Of a DNA stretch of 26,765 bases, positions 6,309 to 14,493 are shown piece by piece. The stretch comes from a virus. How positions within the stretch are numbered: position 1 is the stretch's first letter; the number at the start of each line of letters is the position of its first letter. The notes beneath the pieces were generated by a model. It made no database searches and was not told the DNA's origin. It saw only the letters and a list, made by a program, of their open reading frames with translations. A program made the position numbers and the translations under genes. The DNA is taken from the IMG/VR virus record IMGVR_UViG_3300042484_001286, positions 1 through 26,765 of that record. The stretch is one strand, 5' to 3'.

Positions 6309-7092
6309 AATTACTCCACCATGATTCCCAATCAATATATGGGTCTTTTTGTCGTTCAAATTGCATATGAAGAGCAATGCTTGGTATTGGGCTGAATCTC
6401 ATAGCCGGCCCTTCTGTCCAAATTTTACCAATTGTTGATAATTCACTAACATTTTCTTCTGGTGGAATTGAATAAGTTGGATCATACTTTAACGCTAAAG
6501 TTTCAAACAACTCCCAATTATTTATTACAACCTGTGGTCTTAAAAATAATGTATATGTGGTCCATAAACCAGTTCTCCAATGGCGATTACTTCCATGTGC
6601 TACAATGTTAGTTTGTGGAGGATCATAATCATCAGTAAAATCGTATGGATAAAGAACAATTTCACGACCAGATAACCGAGAAAACAAATACCAAGTGTCA
6701 ATCATCTCCTGAATTGCTGAAGGAATATGCAAAAAATCATCTTCAACCAAATAAACTAAGTCAGCAGCTGAATTTTTACAAGCTTCAAATGCTTTAAACG
6801 CCGAATGATTAAATCCGGTTTCTTCGAGGTGAATAAGTTCATGTGGCCATTTTGATTTGTTAAATAATTTTTTCAATTCAACTAAAAAATTGTCGGTAGA
6901 ATGGTCATCAAAAACTTTAAAATTAATTTCGTGGCCTTGTACTTGATTGGATGCTCTAATCAAAGAAGCAACACAACCCAATGCCAAAGTTTTTTTATTT
7001 TTTTGGCAATATCTTGGTTCTATTTCCATGTCAATTCGACTGGTTTTATGAACATTGGTTTTGTCGTGAGTTCTTAATATAATTTCTATCAT
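6295..7092 (-). CDS. GT-A-like glycosyltransferase family protein
   Basis: 265 residues. An N-terminal Rossmann-like half contains KVFDDHST (residues 60-66) and LVYLVEDDF (112-120). These are the nucleotide-sugar and metal-binding acidic motifs expected for GT-A glycosyltransferases. The C-terminal half is WxxxxR-rich and ends with SIALHMQFERQKDPYIDWES. That end is shared with the N-terminal two-thirds of the next gene (SLALHFQTEQEKDPYIDWKL), so the two are paralogues. It probably adds a sugar to phage or host surface glycans, phage protein or DNA; the acceptor cannot be told. A candidate promoter lies about 40 bases upstream. The RBS is weak. Confidence 0.72.
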   Translation of the reverse strand: MIEIILRTHDKTNVHKTSRIDMEIEPRYCQKNKKTLALGCVASLIRASNQVQGHEINFKVFDDHSTDNFLVELKKLFNKSKWPHELIHLEETGFNHSAFKAFEACKNSAADLVYLVEDDFLHIPSAIQEMIDTWYLFSRLSGREIVLYPYDFTDDYDPPQTNIVAHGSNRHWRTGLWTTYTLFLRPQVVINNWELFETLALKYDPTYSIPPEENVSELSTIGKIWTEGPAMRFSPIPSIALHMQFERQKDPYIDWESWWSNYGHI

Positions 7093-7132
7093 TATTGTTA
7101 TATTCTTAATTCAATTAAATTAAACATGGTGT

Positions 7133-7161
7133 ATTCTATCACAAATAAATTTTAATGTCAA
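7133..7161 (-). promoter_or_regulatory. Sigma70-type promoter for the terminal glycosyltransferase gene
   Basis: Minus-strand TTGACA (perfect) and TAGAAT (5/6) are separated by 17 bases, in the AT-rich 100-base gap between the two glycosyltransferase genes. The start site would lie about 35 bases before the ATG at 7092. Confidence 0.75.
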
Positions 7162-7192
7162 TACTTATGGGTAATTAAATTATTAAGCAATA

Positions 7193-8614
7193 TTATGCTA
7201 TAATTAATTCCCGATCAGATAAAGCATCTGTGGGTTCTTTACCTTTAAAAATGATAGTAATAACTTCAAGTCCATCCGATTTCACATAAGCTTTAATTTG
7301 AAAATGACTTAGTAATTGTTCCATAGATTTTTTAGTAAATCCTGTTTTGTGACACATACCATCACCCCAAGATTCCACAAAACCTCTATGTCCGTATATC
7401 ATATCTATAACTGATACTGGACCAGCTGAACTATCACAAACAGTATCTAAAAGTCCTTCTTCTATTCTCGATGCAATAGAACCCAAATCTGGTACCCGAA
7501 TGACAGCGAATCCATCTTCTTTTAATACACGAATCATATTGTTAAATACTTTTGGTAAATCGTGCCAATAATTATGTTCAACCACATGAGATGCCCAAAT
7601 TGCATCTACCGAATCATTAGGTACTTTGTTGAGATCCACAATAGAAGTAATCAAATGTGCGGAATCATTTTCAAAGGCATCAACTCGAATTTCTTTCCAA
7701 TCTTTAAAATGGCTAGATTGATATTCTAATTTTGTTTTACCACAACCCACATTTAATACAATCTTTTTATCTGTATTAAATAAGTCTTTGTGTTCTTCTC
7801 TACTTTTGTCAACGGTGTTATCACCATGTTTATTCCACCAAAGTTTCCAATCTATGTATGGATCTTTTTCTTGTTCGGTCTGAAAGTGTAATGCTAAAGA
7901 TGGTATGGGTGCCATGGCAGCATATTCTCTTTCTTGCCACAATCGATTGATAGAATCATCTTCTAATTTAGGATCGTGTGGATGACCATTGCATATCTTA
8001 TCAAACAAATCCCATTCATTCACAACAACTTGATGTGTTGTCATAAAGGTGCAAGGCACTTGATATACTTGCCGCCAATGGCGATCTGGTCCTTGAACTA
8101 TTCGAACAGGAACAATATTGTGATCCCAATACCGATATGGATCATTCCATGGTAATACCGATAATGGTTTTGGAAATTTACCGTTAAACTTTTCCCAAAA
8201 TAAAATCATTTGATAAAAACAATGTTCTTCATACAGATAATCATCTTGAGCTTGCATAACAATATCTTTACCTTCATCTCGCATATTCTCATAACAGTAT
8301 CTTAATGATGGTAATAAACCAGGTAATTCATTGTGATATAGTTTGGTTGGAAAATTAGCAAAAGAAAGATTATTGTTAATTATTTGTAATGCGAAATCAG
8401 ATGACCGGTCATCAAATGCATTTAACTTAAACTTGTAATGTGGTAATTTACTTTGTGCATAATTGATAGATTTAACCAAAGAACGAGTGCATCGTTTGAG
8501 CACTTCTGTTTTGTCATCACACCCATATCTTTTAAACTTAAATCCCTCATATGGTTCATAGTTGTCCTGGCTATTGGACAAATTATGTGTTTGTAACGCA
8601 ATCAAAAATTCCAT
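7193..8614 (-). CDS. Glycosyltransferase-methyltransferase fusion protein
   Basis: 473 residues in two parts. Residues 1-265 form a GT-A-like domain with NAFDDRSSD (about 66-73) and VMQAQDDYLYE (119-129). It ends PIPSLALHFQ...DPYIDWKLWW, a paralogue of the neighbouring 265-residue gene. From about residue 284 a class I SAM-dependent methyltransferase domain follows, with motif I VLNVGCGKTKLE, an acidic post-I VDAFEND and the ASHVVEHNYWHDLP / VLKEDGFAVIRVPDL segments. The two domains could add a sugar and then methylate it. The acceptor is unknown. The RBS is poor and the gene begins 14 bases after a truncated gene remnant, suggesting it joined this site by recombination. Confidence 0.8.
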   Translation of the reverse strand: MEFLIALQTHNLSNSQDNYEPYEGFKFKRYGCDDKTEVLKRCTRSLVKSINYAQSKLPHYKFKLNAFDDRSSDFALQIINNNLSFANFPTKLYHNELPGLLPSLRYCYENMRDEGKDIVMQAQDDYLYEEHCFYQMILFWEKFNGKFPKPLSVLPWNDPYRYWDHNIVPVRIVQGPDRHWRQVYQVPCTFMTTHQVVVNEWDLFDKICNGHPHDPKLEDDSINRLWQEREYAAMAPIPSLALHFQTEQEKDPYIDWKLWWNKHGDNTVDKSREEHKDLFNTDKKIVLNVGCGKTKLEYQSSHFKDWKEIRVDAFENDSAHLITSIVDLNKVPNDSVDAIWASHVVEHNYWHDLPKVFNNMIRVLKEDGFAVIRVPDLGSIASRIEEGLLDTVCDSSAGPVSVIDMIYGHRGFVESWGDGMCHKTGFTKKSMEQLLSHFQIKAYVKSDGLEVITIIFKGKEPTDALSDRELIIA

Positions 8615-8627
8615 AATTTTAATCTTT

Positions 8628-8708
8628 TTAAGTTACTATATCAAACACACACCACACCAGTTTAGAACCGTTGTTTTTGGTGTTATATCGAACACGATAC
8701 TTGTTCAT
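8628..8708 (-). pseudogene. Truncated remnant of a small conserved phage gene
   Basis: A 26-codon ORF overlapping the stop of the kinase gene by ATGA, coding MNKYRVRYNTKNNGSKLVW followed by CVFDIVT and a stop. I recall the opening N-Y-R-V-R-Y-N-T-K-x-N-G-x-x-L-V-W as the start of a longer conserved protein (about 70 residues, continuing RVFEDG...) in aquatic T4-like phages. Here it loses that continuation after VWCVFD and stops. It could also be a real micro-protein; the coupled start would allow translation. Confidence 0.55.
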
Positions 8709-9538
8709 TTAAGGCCTAATTCTTTACGAATTTTTGTAGCAGAGATTGAGTGTATTACTTCATCAAATATTTCCTGTTCAATTTTGTATCCCACATCACG
8801 GCCATAGGTGATATTGACAATGTTGGGTACCACTTGAATCTCGTATTGGCCTTGATAGATTGGATCCAAATCTCTACGGATATACGATTTAACCTGTTCG
8901 ATAGCAAACGGATTAGAACCTTGCCATCCTTGGCAATCACGAATTTGAATGACTACTTGACCAGTTTTGGCAATGGCTCGGTCAAACAATGCTCGGTGAC
9001 CTTCATGCCATGGTTGCCAGCGACCTAACATTTGAACTGTTTCTTTCTTCCAGTCAAACACAGGCCGCCTACGATTTTCAATAATATGATTACCGATAAA
9101 CTCAGCCCATTTCTCTGCATTTTGTTCTGTAACACGGAAGTCATATACATCTGGTGGTACAAACATTTTATTGGTATCTTCATAACGACCAGCTTCAATT
9201 GTATCAACCCAAATTGTCCAATCAGCTTTGAAATTGTTTCGCATCTCTGGAATAGGTGCCACAAAATCACAGATAACATAATCACCACCAGCTTCAAATG
9301 CAAACTGTGCCATTCTTAATGATTGCCGAATACGTCCTTCTTTTGAAAAATCCCAATCATTGAATTTCTTACGAACATCATCAGCGTTGAACCAAGTTAC
9401 TTGAGCACTAAATCCTGTGATGGGTAACATTTCACCATAATCGGCTCGTTCAGCATGTTTTTCTAGGTATTTTTTTAATGCTTCTGCCAAAAATGTTTTA
9501 CCGGCACCAGGTAAACCCATAATTAAAATCTTTTTCAT
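8705..9538 (-). CDS. APS kinase-like / nucleotidyltransferase fusion
   Basis: 277 residues in two parts. Residues 1-150 resemble adenylylsulfate (APS) kinase: P-loop GLPGAGKT (8-15), FNADDVRKKFNDWDFSKEGR (CysC DGDNVR-type switch), then YVICDFVAPIPEMR, corresponding to the FISPxRxxR region. Residues 168-277 are an NMNAT/cytidylyltransferase-like fold, with GRWQPWHEGHRALFDRAI (HxGH motif, HEGH at 178-181) and a terminal ISATKIR (ISxTxxR motif). The kinase half could make PAPS for the sulfotransferase two genes away. The second half may activate a sugar/alcohol phosphate or make NAD; a NadR-like NAD role is the main alternative. AAGGAT precedes the ATG, and the stop of the upstream gene is one base away. 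Confidence 0.82.
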   Translation of the reverse strand: MKKILIMGLPGAGKTFLAEALKKYLEKHAERADYGEMLPITGFSAQVTWFNADDVRKKFNDWDFSKEGRIRQSLRMAQFAFEAGGDYVICDFVAPIPEMRNNFKADWTIWVDTIEAGRYEDTNKMFVPPDVYDFRVTEQNAEKWAEFIGNHIIENRRRPVFDWKKETVQMLGRWQPWHEGHRALFDRAIAKTGQVVIQIRDCQGWQGSNPFAIEQVKSYIRRDLDPIYQGQYEIQVVPNIVNITYGRDVGYKIEQEIFDEVIHSISATKIRKELGLK

Positions 9539-9539
9539 T

Positions 9540-10490
9540 TTATATCCTTTTCGTCATTATTCGTTTAATGATATCACTAATAGTACTATCACTGCTGTCT
9601 TTACATTCAATATCATGCTTCATAGGAGGCACAAACATTTCATTCAATTCTGAATATGGACATTCATTGCCATCTGATGCCCACACTATTATATCTGGAT
9701 TTAAAATTTCTCTCATTTTTGGTAAAGGACAAGTCATGTTAATTACCGTGACTGGCGTTGTAGCTGCTCTGGCCAAGTCGAGAATCCGATAACAATGTCG
9801 CATCTGACCATCTTCTGTGAAATCAATGTCCTTAAATTGTTGTCGCAAACCATATGAATCTAAAATAGAAGCTTCTTCTGCAATTACATTTGCTAGTTTA
9901 TGAACAATCGATGATCTACTGGATCCGGGTAATCCCATTACTAAGATTCGATATTGTTTATCAGCTATCAACCTGTAGTATTGTACAAGACCGCTTTCCA
10001 AAGAATGAAACACCCACGGTCTGAAAAACAACCCTTGATTTGTTTCCATTACAATATTAGTATGTATATTCCATTCAAATAGGTTGTGATAACTAAAATC
10101 TACACCTTGCAAAGCGTTACGATAGTCAGGTGTTCCCAAAGATCCAATTTCACCTTTGGGATCTAAGTGATGCCAAAAGTTAATAGTTGTTGGCTCTAAA
10201 GCAACAACAAAACACCATTCTTCTGTGGAATCAAAGTGTTCATAATGTATTTCGTTATTATTGGGTTTACGAATAACTCCAGATCGTTTAGGATCAACAG
10301 TAACTCGTTCACCAAGTACTTTGTAAAAAATAGATTCACTATCTGGAAATATTAAATTAAAGTTCGGTACTTCATAACCATAGGGTTGTTGTACAAACTG
10401 TAATTTTTCCGCAAGGTTTTTAAGATTAGTAGCGTCATTGTTAGGAAAGAATCCATCTGCGTGGATTAATTTTACCATTGATCTACTCAT
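9540..10490 (-). CDS. Putative 2OG-Fe(II)-oxygenase-like / degenerate APS-kinase-like fusion
   Basis: 316 residues from the ATG at 10490, which has GGAAG 5 bases upstream; a TTG at 10502 overlaps that RBS and is rejected. The N-terminal ~178 residues contain IHYEHFDSTEEW (HxD at 85-87), WVFHS (His162) and QYYRL (Arg173). The order fits the Fe(II) and 2-oxoglutarate ligands of a double-stranded beta-helix oxygenase; a cupin is an alternative. From 181 the chain parallels the kinase half of the next gene: RILVMGLPG, a DSYGLRQQFKDIDFTEDGQ switch, CPLPKMRE and the shared MFVPP. However, the P-loop is GLPGSSRSS: the invariant Lys is replaced by Arg. It may therefore be a non-catalytic paralogue. 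The function is inferred only. Confidence 0.65.
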   Translation of the reverse strand: MSRSMVKLIHADGFFPNNDATNLKNLAEKLQFVQQPYGYEVPNFNLIFPDSESIFYKVLGERVTVDPKRSGVIRKPNNNEIHYEHFDSTEEWCFVVALEPTTINFWHHLDPKGEIGSLGTPDYRNALQGVDFSYHNLFEWNIHTNIVMETNQGLFFRPWVFHSLESGLVQYYRLIADKQYRILVMGLPGSSRSSIVHKLANVIAEEASILDSYGLRQQFKDIDFTEDGQMRHCYRILDLARAATTPVTVINMTCPLPKMREILNPDIIVWASDGNECPYSELNEMFVPPMKHDIECKDSSDSTISDIIKRIMTKRI

Positions 10491-10492
10491 TA

Positions 10493-11263
10493 TTACTTCC
10501 AAACTTCCATATTAGAATATTTTTGTTGAATGTCTGGTGGTAAAATTGATTGTCTTGAAGTGTACTTTACTTGTTTTTTAACATCATGTAATTTAATACC
10601 AATTTCAGAATCATATTCTTCCCAACTTGCTTCAACATTATCGAAGTCGTGTTCAAAATACGGCTCGTTAATAAAGCTATAAATGGCAGTTATTATTTCT
10701 TTGGGCGTTTTGCACAGTTGATCATATTCAACTAACATTAACATAGATTTTTCATTGCTGGTAATTGCTTGTTTAATTCCAATATAAGGAAACCCAACAA
10801 CATTTTTTTCATCCATAAGTTCATCAGCTCGAGAATACACGGTACCAGTTAAACCACCAGTTACAGTATTAGTGGACATTGGATTGTTGCGGTGGGCTAC
10901 TTCAAAAGAATCTAATATCCATTTGATGTCTCGCACACAAACAATCATACGAGAATTTGGATACAAATCTTTAATTTGTGGTGTTAATAAAGTCCATGTT
11001 CTGTTGGTATTAAAGATAACTTCTTTATCAACATCTTGATAATATCCTTCAAATAATGCCTTAACAATGTTTTTACGACGTTGAACTGGCACTTCTGATT
11101 TCATTCCAGGTCCATCTTGCGATGTTTCAATCACACCCTTAGTCATCATCGCAAGTGGGTCGGTGATTGAAGCGTGAAATCTTGGATTTTGTTTAAGAAT
11201 TGAACTCAATAATGTTGATCCTGACCTTGGCAGACCAGTAATAAAATGGTATTTTTTAGTCAC
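10493..11263 (-). CDS. PAPS-dependent sulfotransferase family protein
   Basis: 256 residues. Opens with YHFITGLPRSGSTLLSSIL, the 5'-phosphosulfate-binding loop of sulfotransferases. RMIVCVRDIKWILDSF later gives the 3'-phosphate-binding Arg...Ser segment. A C-terminal YDQLCKTPKEIITAIYSFI is typical of the family (dimerisation/PAPS end). It would move a sulfuryl group from PAPS to a hydroxyl or amino group, here probably on a glycan or peptide. The GTG start at 11263 overlaps the TPR gene stop by 8 bases and its own stop is 2 bases from the next ATG, so it is tightly coupled to the APS-kinase-like genes that could supply PAPS. Confidence 0.85.
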   Translation of the reverse strand: MTKKYHFITGLPRSGSTLLSSILKQNPRFHASITDPLAMMTKGVIETSQDGPGMKSEVPVQRRKNIVKALFEGYYQDVDKEVIFNTNRTWTLLTPQIKDLYPNSRMIVCVRDIKWILDSFEVAHRNNPMSTNTVTGGLTGTVYSRADELMDEKNVVGFPYIGIKQAITSNEKSMLMLVEYDQLCKTPKEIITAIYSFINEPYFEHDFDNVEASWEEYDSEIGIKLHDVKKQVKYTSRQSILPPDIQQKYSNMEVWK

Positions 11264-12590
11264 GTTTCGCTTCTTTCATAAGTTTAGTTACATGATAATT
11301 TATTTCAGTAAGAGGATATTCCCAATCTCTAACTTTTGTTTGCCGCATAACAAAAAAGTTTTCGCCGTACCAAGGAGATTTAGTTCCTGTTTCACTTGTT
11401 GTCCAAATATAATACTCAGAAATCGGTACCGCAACAAACGTTGTCTTGCCTAGTGCTCCAGCCGCATGAACAAGACTGGTGCAAGAACTAACAATACAAT
11501 CCATCTGATCAATAAAATCTAAGGTATCTTCCCAAGAGTCGATCCTATCACTCAAATTGATTGTATTCGTATGGCCATTTTCTTTGTCTATATAATATAT
11601 ATCTGTTTTTTTTGGTAAATGTTTTAACATGACATCAAGAGGAATCTTACGATATTCATCTTGGCCAAAGTATGGATTACCAGAGCACTTAATACCAATT
11701 TTAAATTTGTTTGATTGAATTTTATTCTTTGGATTTCTTAGTGGCTTTAGGTATGGACCATTCCAAAGATCCTTTTCTGTAAGATTAAGATATGCAGGAA
11801 GACTCATTAATGGAACCCATTGCATTTTTTGATTGATTGAGTAATGGTCATTGATCACTTTGTATCCATGCCTTTGAAATAGCGCATCAGTATCTTTCCG
11901 ATAGTTACACTCTTTGGAATATAAGATTGGTTTTATCCCATATGCCTTTAGTTTATCAAAAAATCGAATGTTTATAATCTCGTCACCAATGCCACCTTCA
12001 CCATCAACGTACAAAGTTGAACCTGGCCGAATAATTCCATCCCAGCGTTTCATCCTTAATTCTTTTTCAAACATACCATTCGTTGGTTTGAATGCCTCAA
12101 TAAATGACCTAATACCATTTGCAAGATCACCAGACCGAAGTAACTTACCTGAAAATGCAGCCTCTAACGATTTTTCTTTTTCTGGATACTGCTCAACAAG
12201 AGACTCTAACAATCGTTCTGCTGTTTCTTTTTGGCCAGATAGTGAAATGTTAAATGCTTTTTGACATTGTGTTTCAAAGTCATCTGGAGTAATCTGTAAA
12301 TTTTGCTCAATGTAAAACAATGCCTTTTCTGGCATGTTCATGGCATTGTATGCTTTATACAAATTCATGCGAGCAGTGTATTTTTGTTCTGGAGTTTCAG
12401 CAAGTGCGTAAGATGCTTCTGCACACTCTAAGTAAGTATCTCGCTTATCTGATTTTAACGCAAGGTATCCAAGCACATCATAGTCAGCAAGAGTTTTTGC
12501 GTGTTTATAGTAAATGTCAATTAAACTCCACGCTTCCATGCGGTTGTCTGTGCTGATCAAATCCGACACAACAGGTTTCAAATACTGCAT
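11256..12590 (-). CDS. TPR-containing glycosyltransferase-like protein
   Basis: 444 residues from the ATG at 12590, one base after the previous stop; a TTG at 12608 is less likely. The N-terminal ~180 residues are helical repeats of the TPR type (CAEASYALAETPEQKYTAR, AMNMPEKALFYIEQNLQI, AFNISLSGQKETAERLLESL). The C-terminal ~250 residues look like a GT-B fold related to TPR-linked or heptosyl-type transferases: YVDGEGGIGDEIINIRFF and FKIGIKCSGNPYFGQDEYR. Near the end, DCIVSSCTSLVHAAGALGK binds the donor in such enzymes, followed by VAVPISEYYIW. It may glycosylate a protein or a surface polymer. Family is inferred from motif shape, without a search. Confidence 0.75.
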   Translation of the reverse strand: MQYLKPVVSDLISTDNRMEAWSLIDIYYKHAKTLADYDVLGYLALKSDKRDTYLECAEASYALAETPEQKYTARMNLYKAYNAMNMPEKALFYIEQNLQITPDDFETQCQKAFNISLSGQKETAERLLESLVEQYPEKEKSLEAAFSGKLLRSGDLANGIRSFIEAFKPTNGMFEKELRMKRWDGIIRPGSTLYVDGEGGIGDEIINIRFFDKLKAYGIKPILYSKECNYRKDTDALFQRHGYKVINDHYSINQKMQWVPLMSLPAYLNLTEKDLWNGPYLKPLRNPKNKIQSNKFKIGIKCSGNPYFGQDEYRKIPLDVMLKHLPKKTDIYYIDKENGHTNTINLSDRIDSWEDTLDFIDQMDCIVSSCTSLVHAAGALGKTTFVAVPISEYYIWTTSETGTKSPWYGENFFVMRQTKVRDWEYPLTEINYHVTKLMKEAKRD

Positions 12591-12591
12591 A

Positions 12592-13137
12592 TTATTCTTT
12601 GACCACAATCAATTTTACATGAACTTCGCTAATAATGTTGTTGTGTTCGTTTGCATAATCTTCTAACTGTTCTGGAGTAAATTTTTCAAACTTAACTCGG
12701 TAATGATCGTCTAGTATGTATTTGTAATCTAAAACTTCAAAGTCAACCTTAAAGTAATCACCCAATTTGGATGATGCGTATCCGGCTTCACGGCAGTGTT
12801 TGTTGAATTTTTTGCTGAATAACTGGAAACCTACAATTGTAATAGGCCTGCGGTGAGTTGGGTCGGATGCAAATGAGTCGTGCCTGTGATGCGGCACCCG
12901 CACATCGATTAATGCACCGTGTTTACACACTCGATAAATTTCTTGAAGGCAATGAAAATATCCTTCACCAAGATGTTCGAGAATGTGGTGTGCAACAACT
13001 GTTTCTACTGTATTATCATCAAATGGAAACTTGTCTTTTTCGATGTCAATAACGTAATCAGGATTAGAAATACTATCATAGTCTAAGTTCACAAACCCCG
13101 CCAATTTCACATCACCTGCGCCAATATTTAATTTCAC
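12592..13137 (-). CDS. Class I SAM-dependent methyltransferase
   Basis: 181 residues. Starts with KLNIGAGDVKLAGFVNLDYD, motif I plus the acidic ribose-binding Asp. Then come the FPFDDNTVETVVAHHILEHL and LQEIYRVCKHGALIDVRVPHH segments seen in small-molecule and sugar methyltransferases. A His-rich loop (PHHRHDSFASDPTHRR) follows. The start is GTG with TGGAG before it. It is the first gene of the glycan island after the RCC1-like gene, and its stop lies one base before the next ATG. The substrate is unknown; a sugar hydroxyl or carboxyl is likely by context. Confidence 0.82.
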   Translation of the reverse strand: MKLNIGAGDVKLAGFVNLDYDSISNPDYVIDIEKDKFPFDDNTVETVVAHHILEHLGEGYFHCLQEIYRVCKHGALIDVRVPHHRHDSFASDPTHRRPITIVGFQLFSKKFNKHCREAGYASSKLGDYFKVDFEVLDYKYILDDHYRVKFEKFTPEQLEDYANEHNNIISEVHVKLIVVKE

Positions 13138-13175
13138 AATTTACTCCAATAATTAATATAATATAGTTTTCGGAT

Positions 13176-14459
13176 TTATCCTCGTATAGCTGCAGTATGA
13201 CGACTACCAGCACTTATTTGTGTCCAATTAGTAAATCCACCAACTACTGATACTGGACTACTTCTGGCGGCATTGCTATTATCACCTAATCTACCATATG
13301 GGTTTTGGCCACCCCAAGCCCATGCGGTACCATTGTTACGTACAGCCAAAGTAGCGGTACCACCAGCACTTATTTGTTTCCAATCAGTAAATCCACCAAC
13401 TACTAATACTGGACTAGCCTTAAGGCCAGAAGCAGTGTTATCACCTAGTTTACCTGAACTAGCATAGCCCCAACACCAAGCAGTACCATTGTTACGTACA
13501 GCTGCGGTATGTTGTATGGCAGCACTTATTTGTTTCCAATCAGTAAATCCACCAACTACTGATACTGGACTACTACGGATTGTGGTGGTATTATCACCTA
13601 GTGTGCCATTACTGTTTGATCCCCAACACCAAGCAGTACCATTGGTACGTACAGCTGCAGTATGATTACTACCAGCACTTATTTGTGTCCAATCAGTAAA
13701 TCCACCAACCACTAATGTTGGACTACTTCTGTCGGTGGTGTTACCGGTTCCAAGGGCGCCATAGGTACCCCGGCCCCAACAATAAGCAGTACCATTGGTA
13801 CGAACACCTGCAGTATGACCGTCACTTAAGGCTTTACCACCAGCAATTTCTTTCCAATCAGTAAATCCACCAACTACTGATACTGGACTACTTTTGTTGA
13901 CGGTAGTACCATCACCTAGTCGACCATTAGCGTTTAGCCCCCAAGCCCAAGCAGTACCATTAGTACGTACCCCAAAAGTGGAGTTATAACCAGCACTTAT
14001 TTGTGTCCAATCAGTAAATCCACCAACTACTGATACTGGACTACTTTTGTTGACGGTAGTACCATCACCTAGTTGACCAGCGCTGTTTAAAGCCCAACAC
14101 CAAGCACTACCATTGTTACGAACACCTGCGGTGTGTTGACCACCAGCACCTATTTGTTTCCAATCAGTAAATCCACCAACTACTGATACTGGACTACTTT
14201 TGTTGACGGCAGTACCATCACCTAGTCGGCCAAGTGCGCCGGAACCCCAAGCATAAGAAAGAAGCAACGCTTTTGATGTTCCAAAAAAATTAAATACACT
14301 AATTGCACCACTACTAGGGACCGCACCATTAGTTCCTGTTGTGCCAGAAGGAACTATTCCACCTCCAGCATAATATTCATTTAATGAAATAGGATTTGTA
14401 CCACCAAATTCGGTTTGAATGTCATTTAAGCTAAGTGCTCCGGATGCGGGTAATGGCAT
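13176..14459 (-). CDS. RCC1-repeat beta-propeller protein, probable virion adhesin
   Basis: 427 residues. The N-terminal ~65 residues (MPLPASGALSLNDIQTEFGG, PISLNEYYAGGG, SGAISVFNFFG) are a module I recognise at the start of phage structural proteins. Then seven tandem repeats of 51-55 residues follow, each with G-x-L-G-D-G, SSPVSVVGGFTDW, QISAG, HTAAVR-N-G and a W-C/A-W end. Seven such blades make one complete RCC1-type propeller. Repeats are nearly identical in their conserved parts and vary at loops (for example YNST, KALSDGHT, SNHT). A T4 late promoter box 35 bases upstream supports expression late, as a virion part. A receptor-binding or tail-associated role is inference. AAGGAATATTAAT precedes the ATG. 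Confidence 0.85.
   Translation of the reverse strand: MPLPASGALSLNDIQTEFGGTNPISLNEYYAGGGIVPSGTTGTNGAVPSSGAISVFNFFGTSKALLLSYAWGSGALGRLGDGTAVNKSSPVSVVGGFTDWKQIGAGGQHTAGVRNNGSAWCWALNSAGQLGDGTTVNKSSPVSVVGGFTDWTQISAGYNSTFGVRTNGTAWAWGLNANGRLGDGTTVNKSSPVSVVGGFTDWKEIAGGKALSDGHTAGVRTNGTAYCWGRGTYGALGTGNTTDRSSPTLVVGGFTDWTQISAGSNHTAAVRTNGTAWCWGSNSNGTLGDNTTTIRSSPVSVVGGFTDWKQISAAIQHTAAVRNNGTAWCWGYASSGKLGDNTASGLKASPVLVVGGFTDWKQISAGGTATLAVRNNGTAWAWGGQNPYGRLGDNSNAARSSPVSVVGGFTNWTQISAGSRHTAAIRG
13187..14250 (-). repeat. Seven tandem ~155-bp repeats inside the RCC1-like gene
   Basis: The same DNA block returns seven times with a spacing near 150-165 bases. A long near-identical stretch (plus strand CAATCAGTAAATCCACC, then AACTACTGATACTGGACTACT) is followed by variable segments. 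Similarity at the DNA level, not only the protein level, suggests recent duplication or ongoing gene conversion among blades. It is coding and is not a CRISPR array. Confidence 0.85.
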
Positions 14460-14493
14460 ATTAATATTCCTTGTAATTTAGTATATACTGATG

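Noticed and set aside
12858-13052. Plus-strand ORF opposite the methyltransferase gene
   Set aside because: Shadow of the minus-strand gene with no ribosome site or recognisable motif.
13273-13467. Regular ~155-bp repeats read as a CRISPR array
   Set aside because: Repeats are coding, in frame with seven RCC1 blades, too long, and the variable parts are partly conserved.
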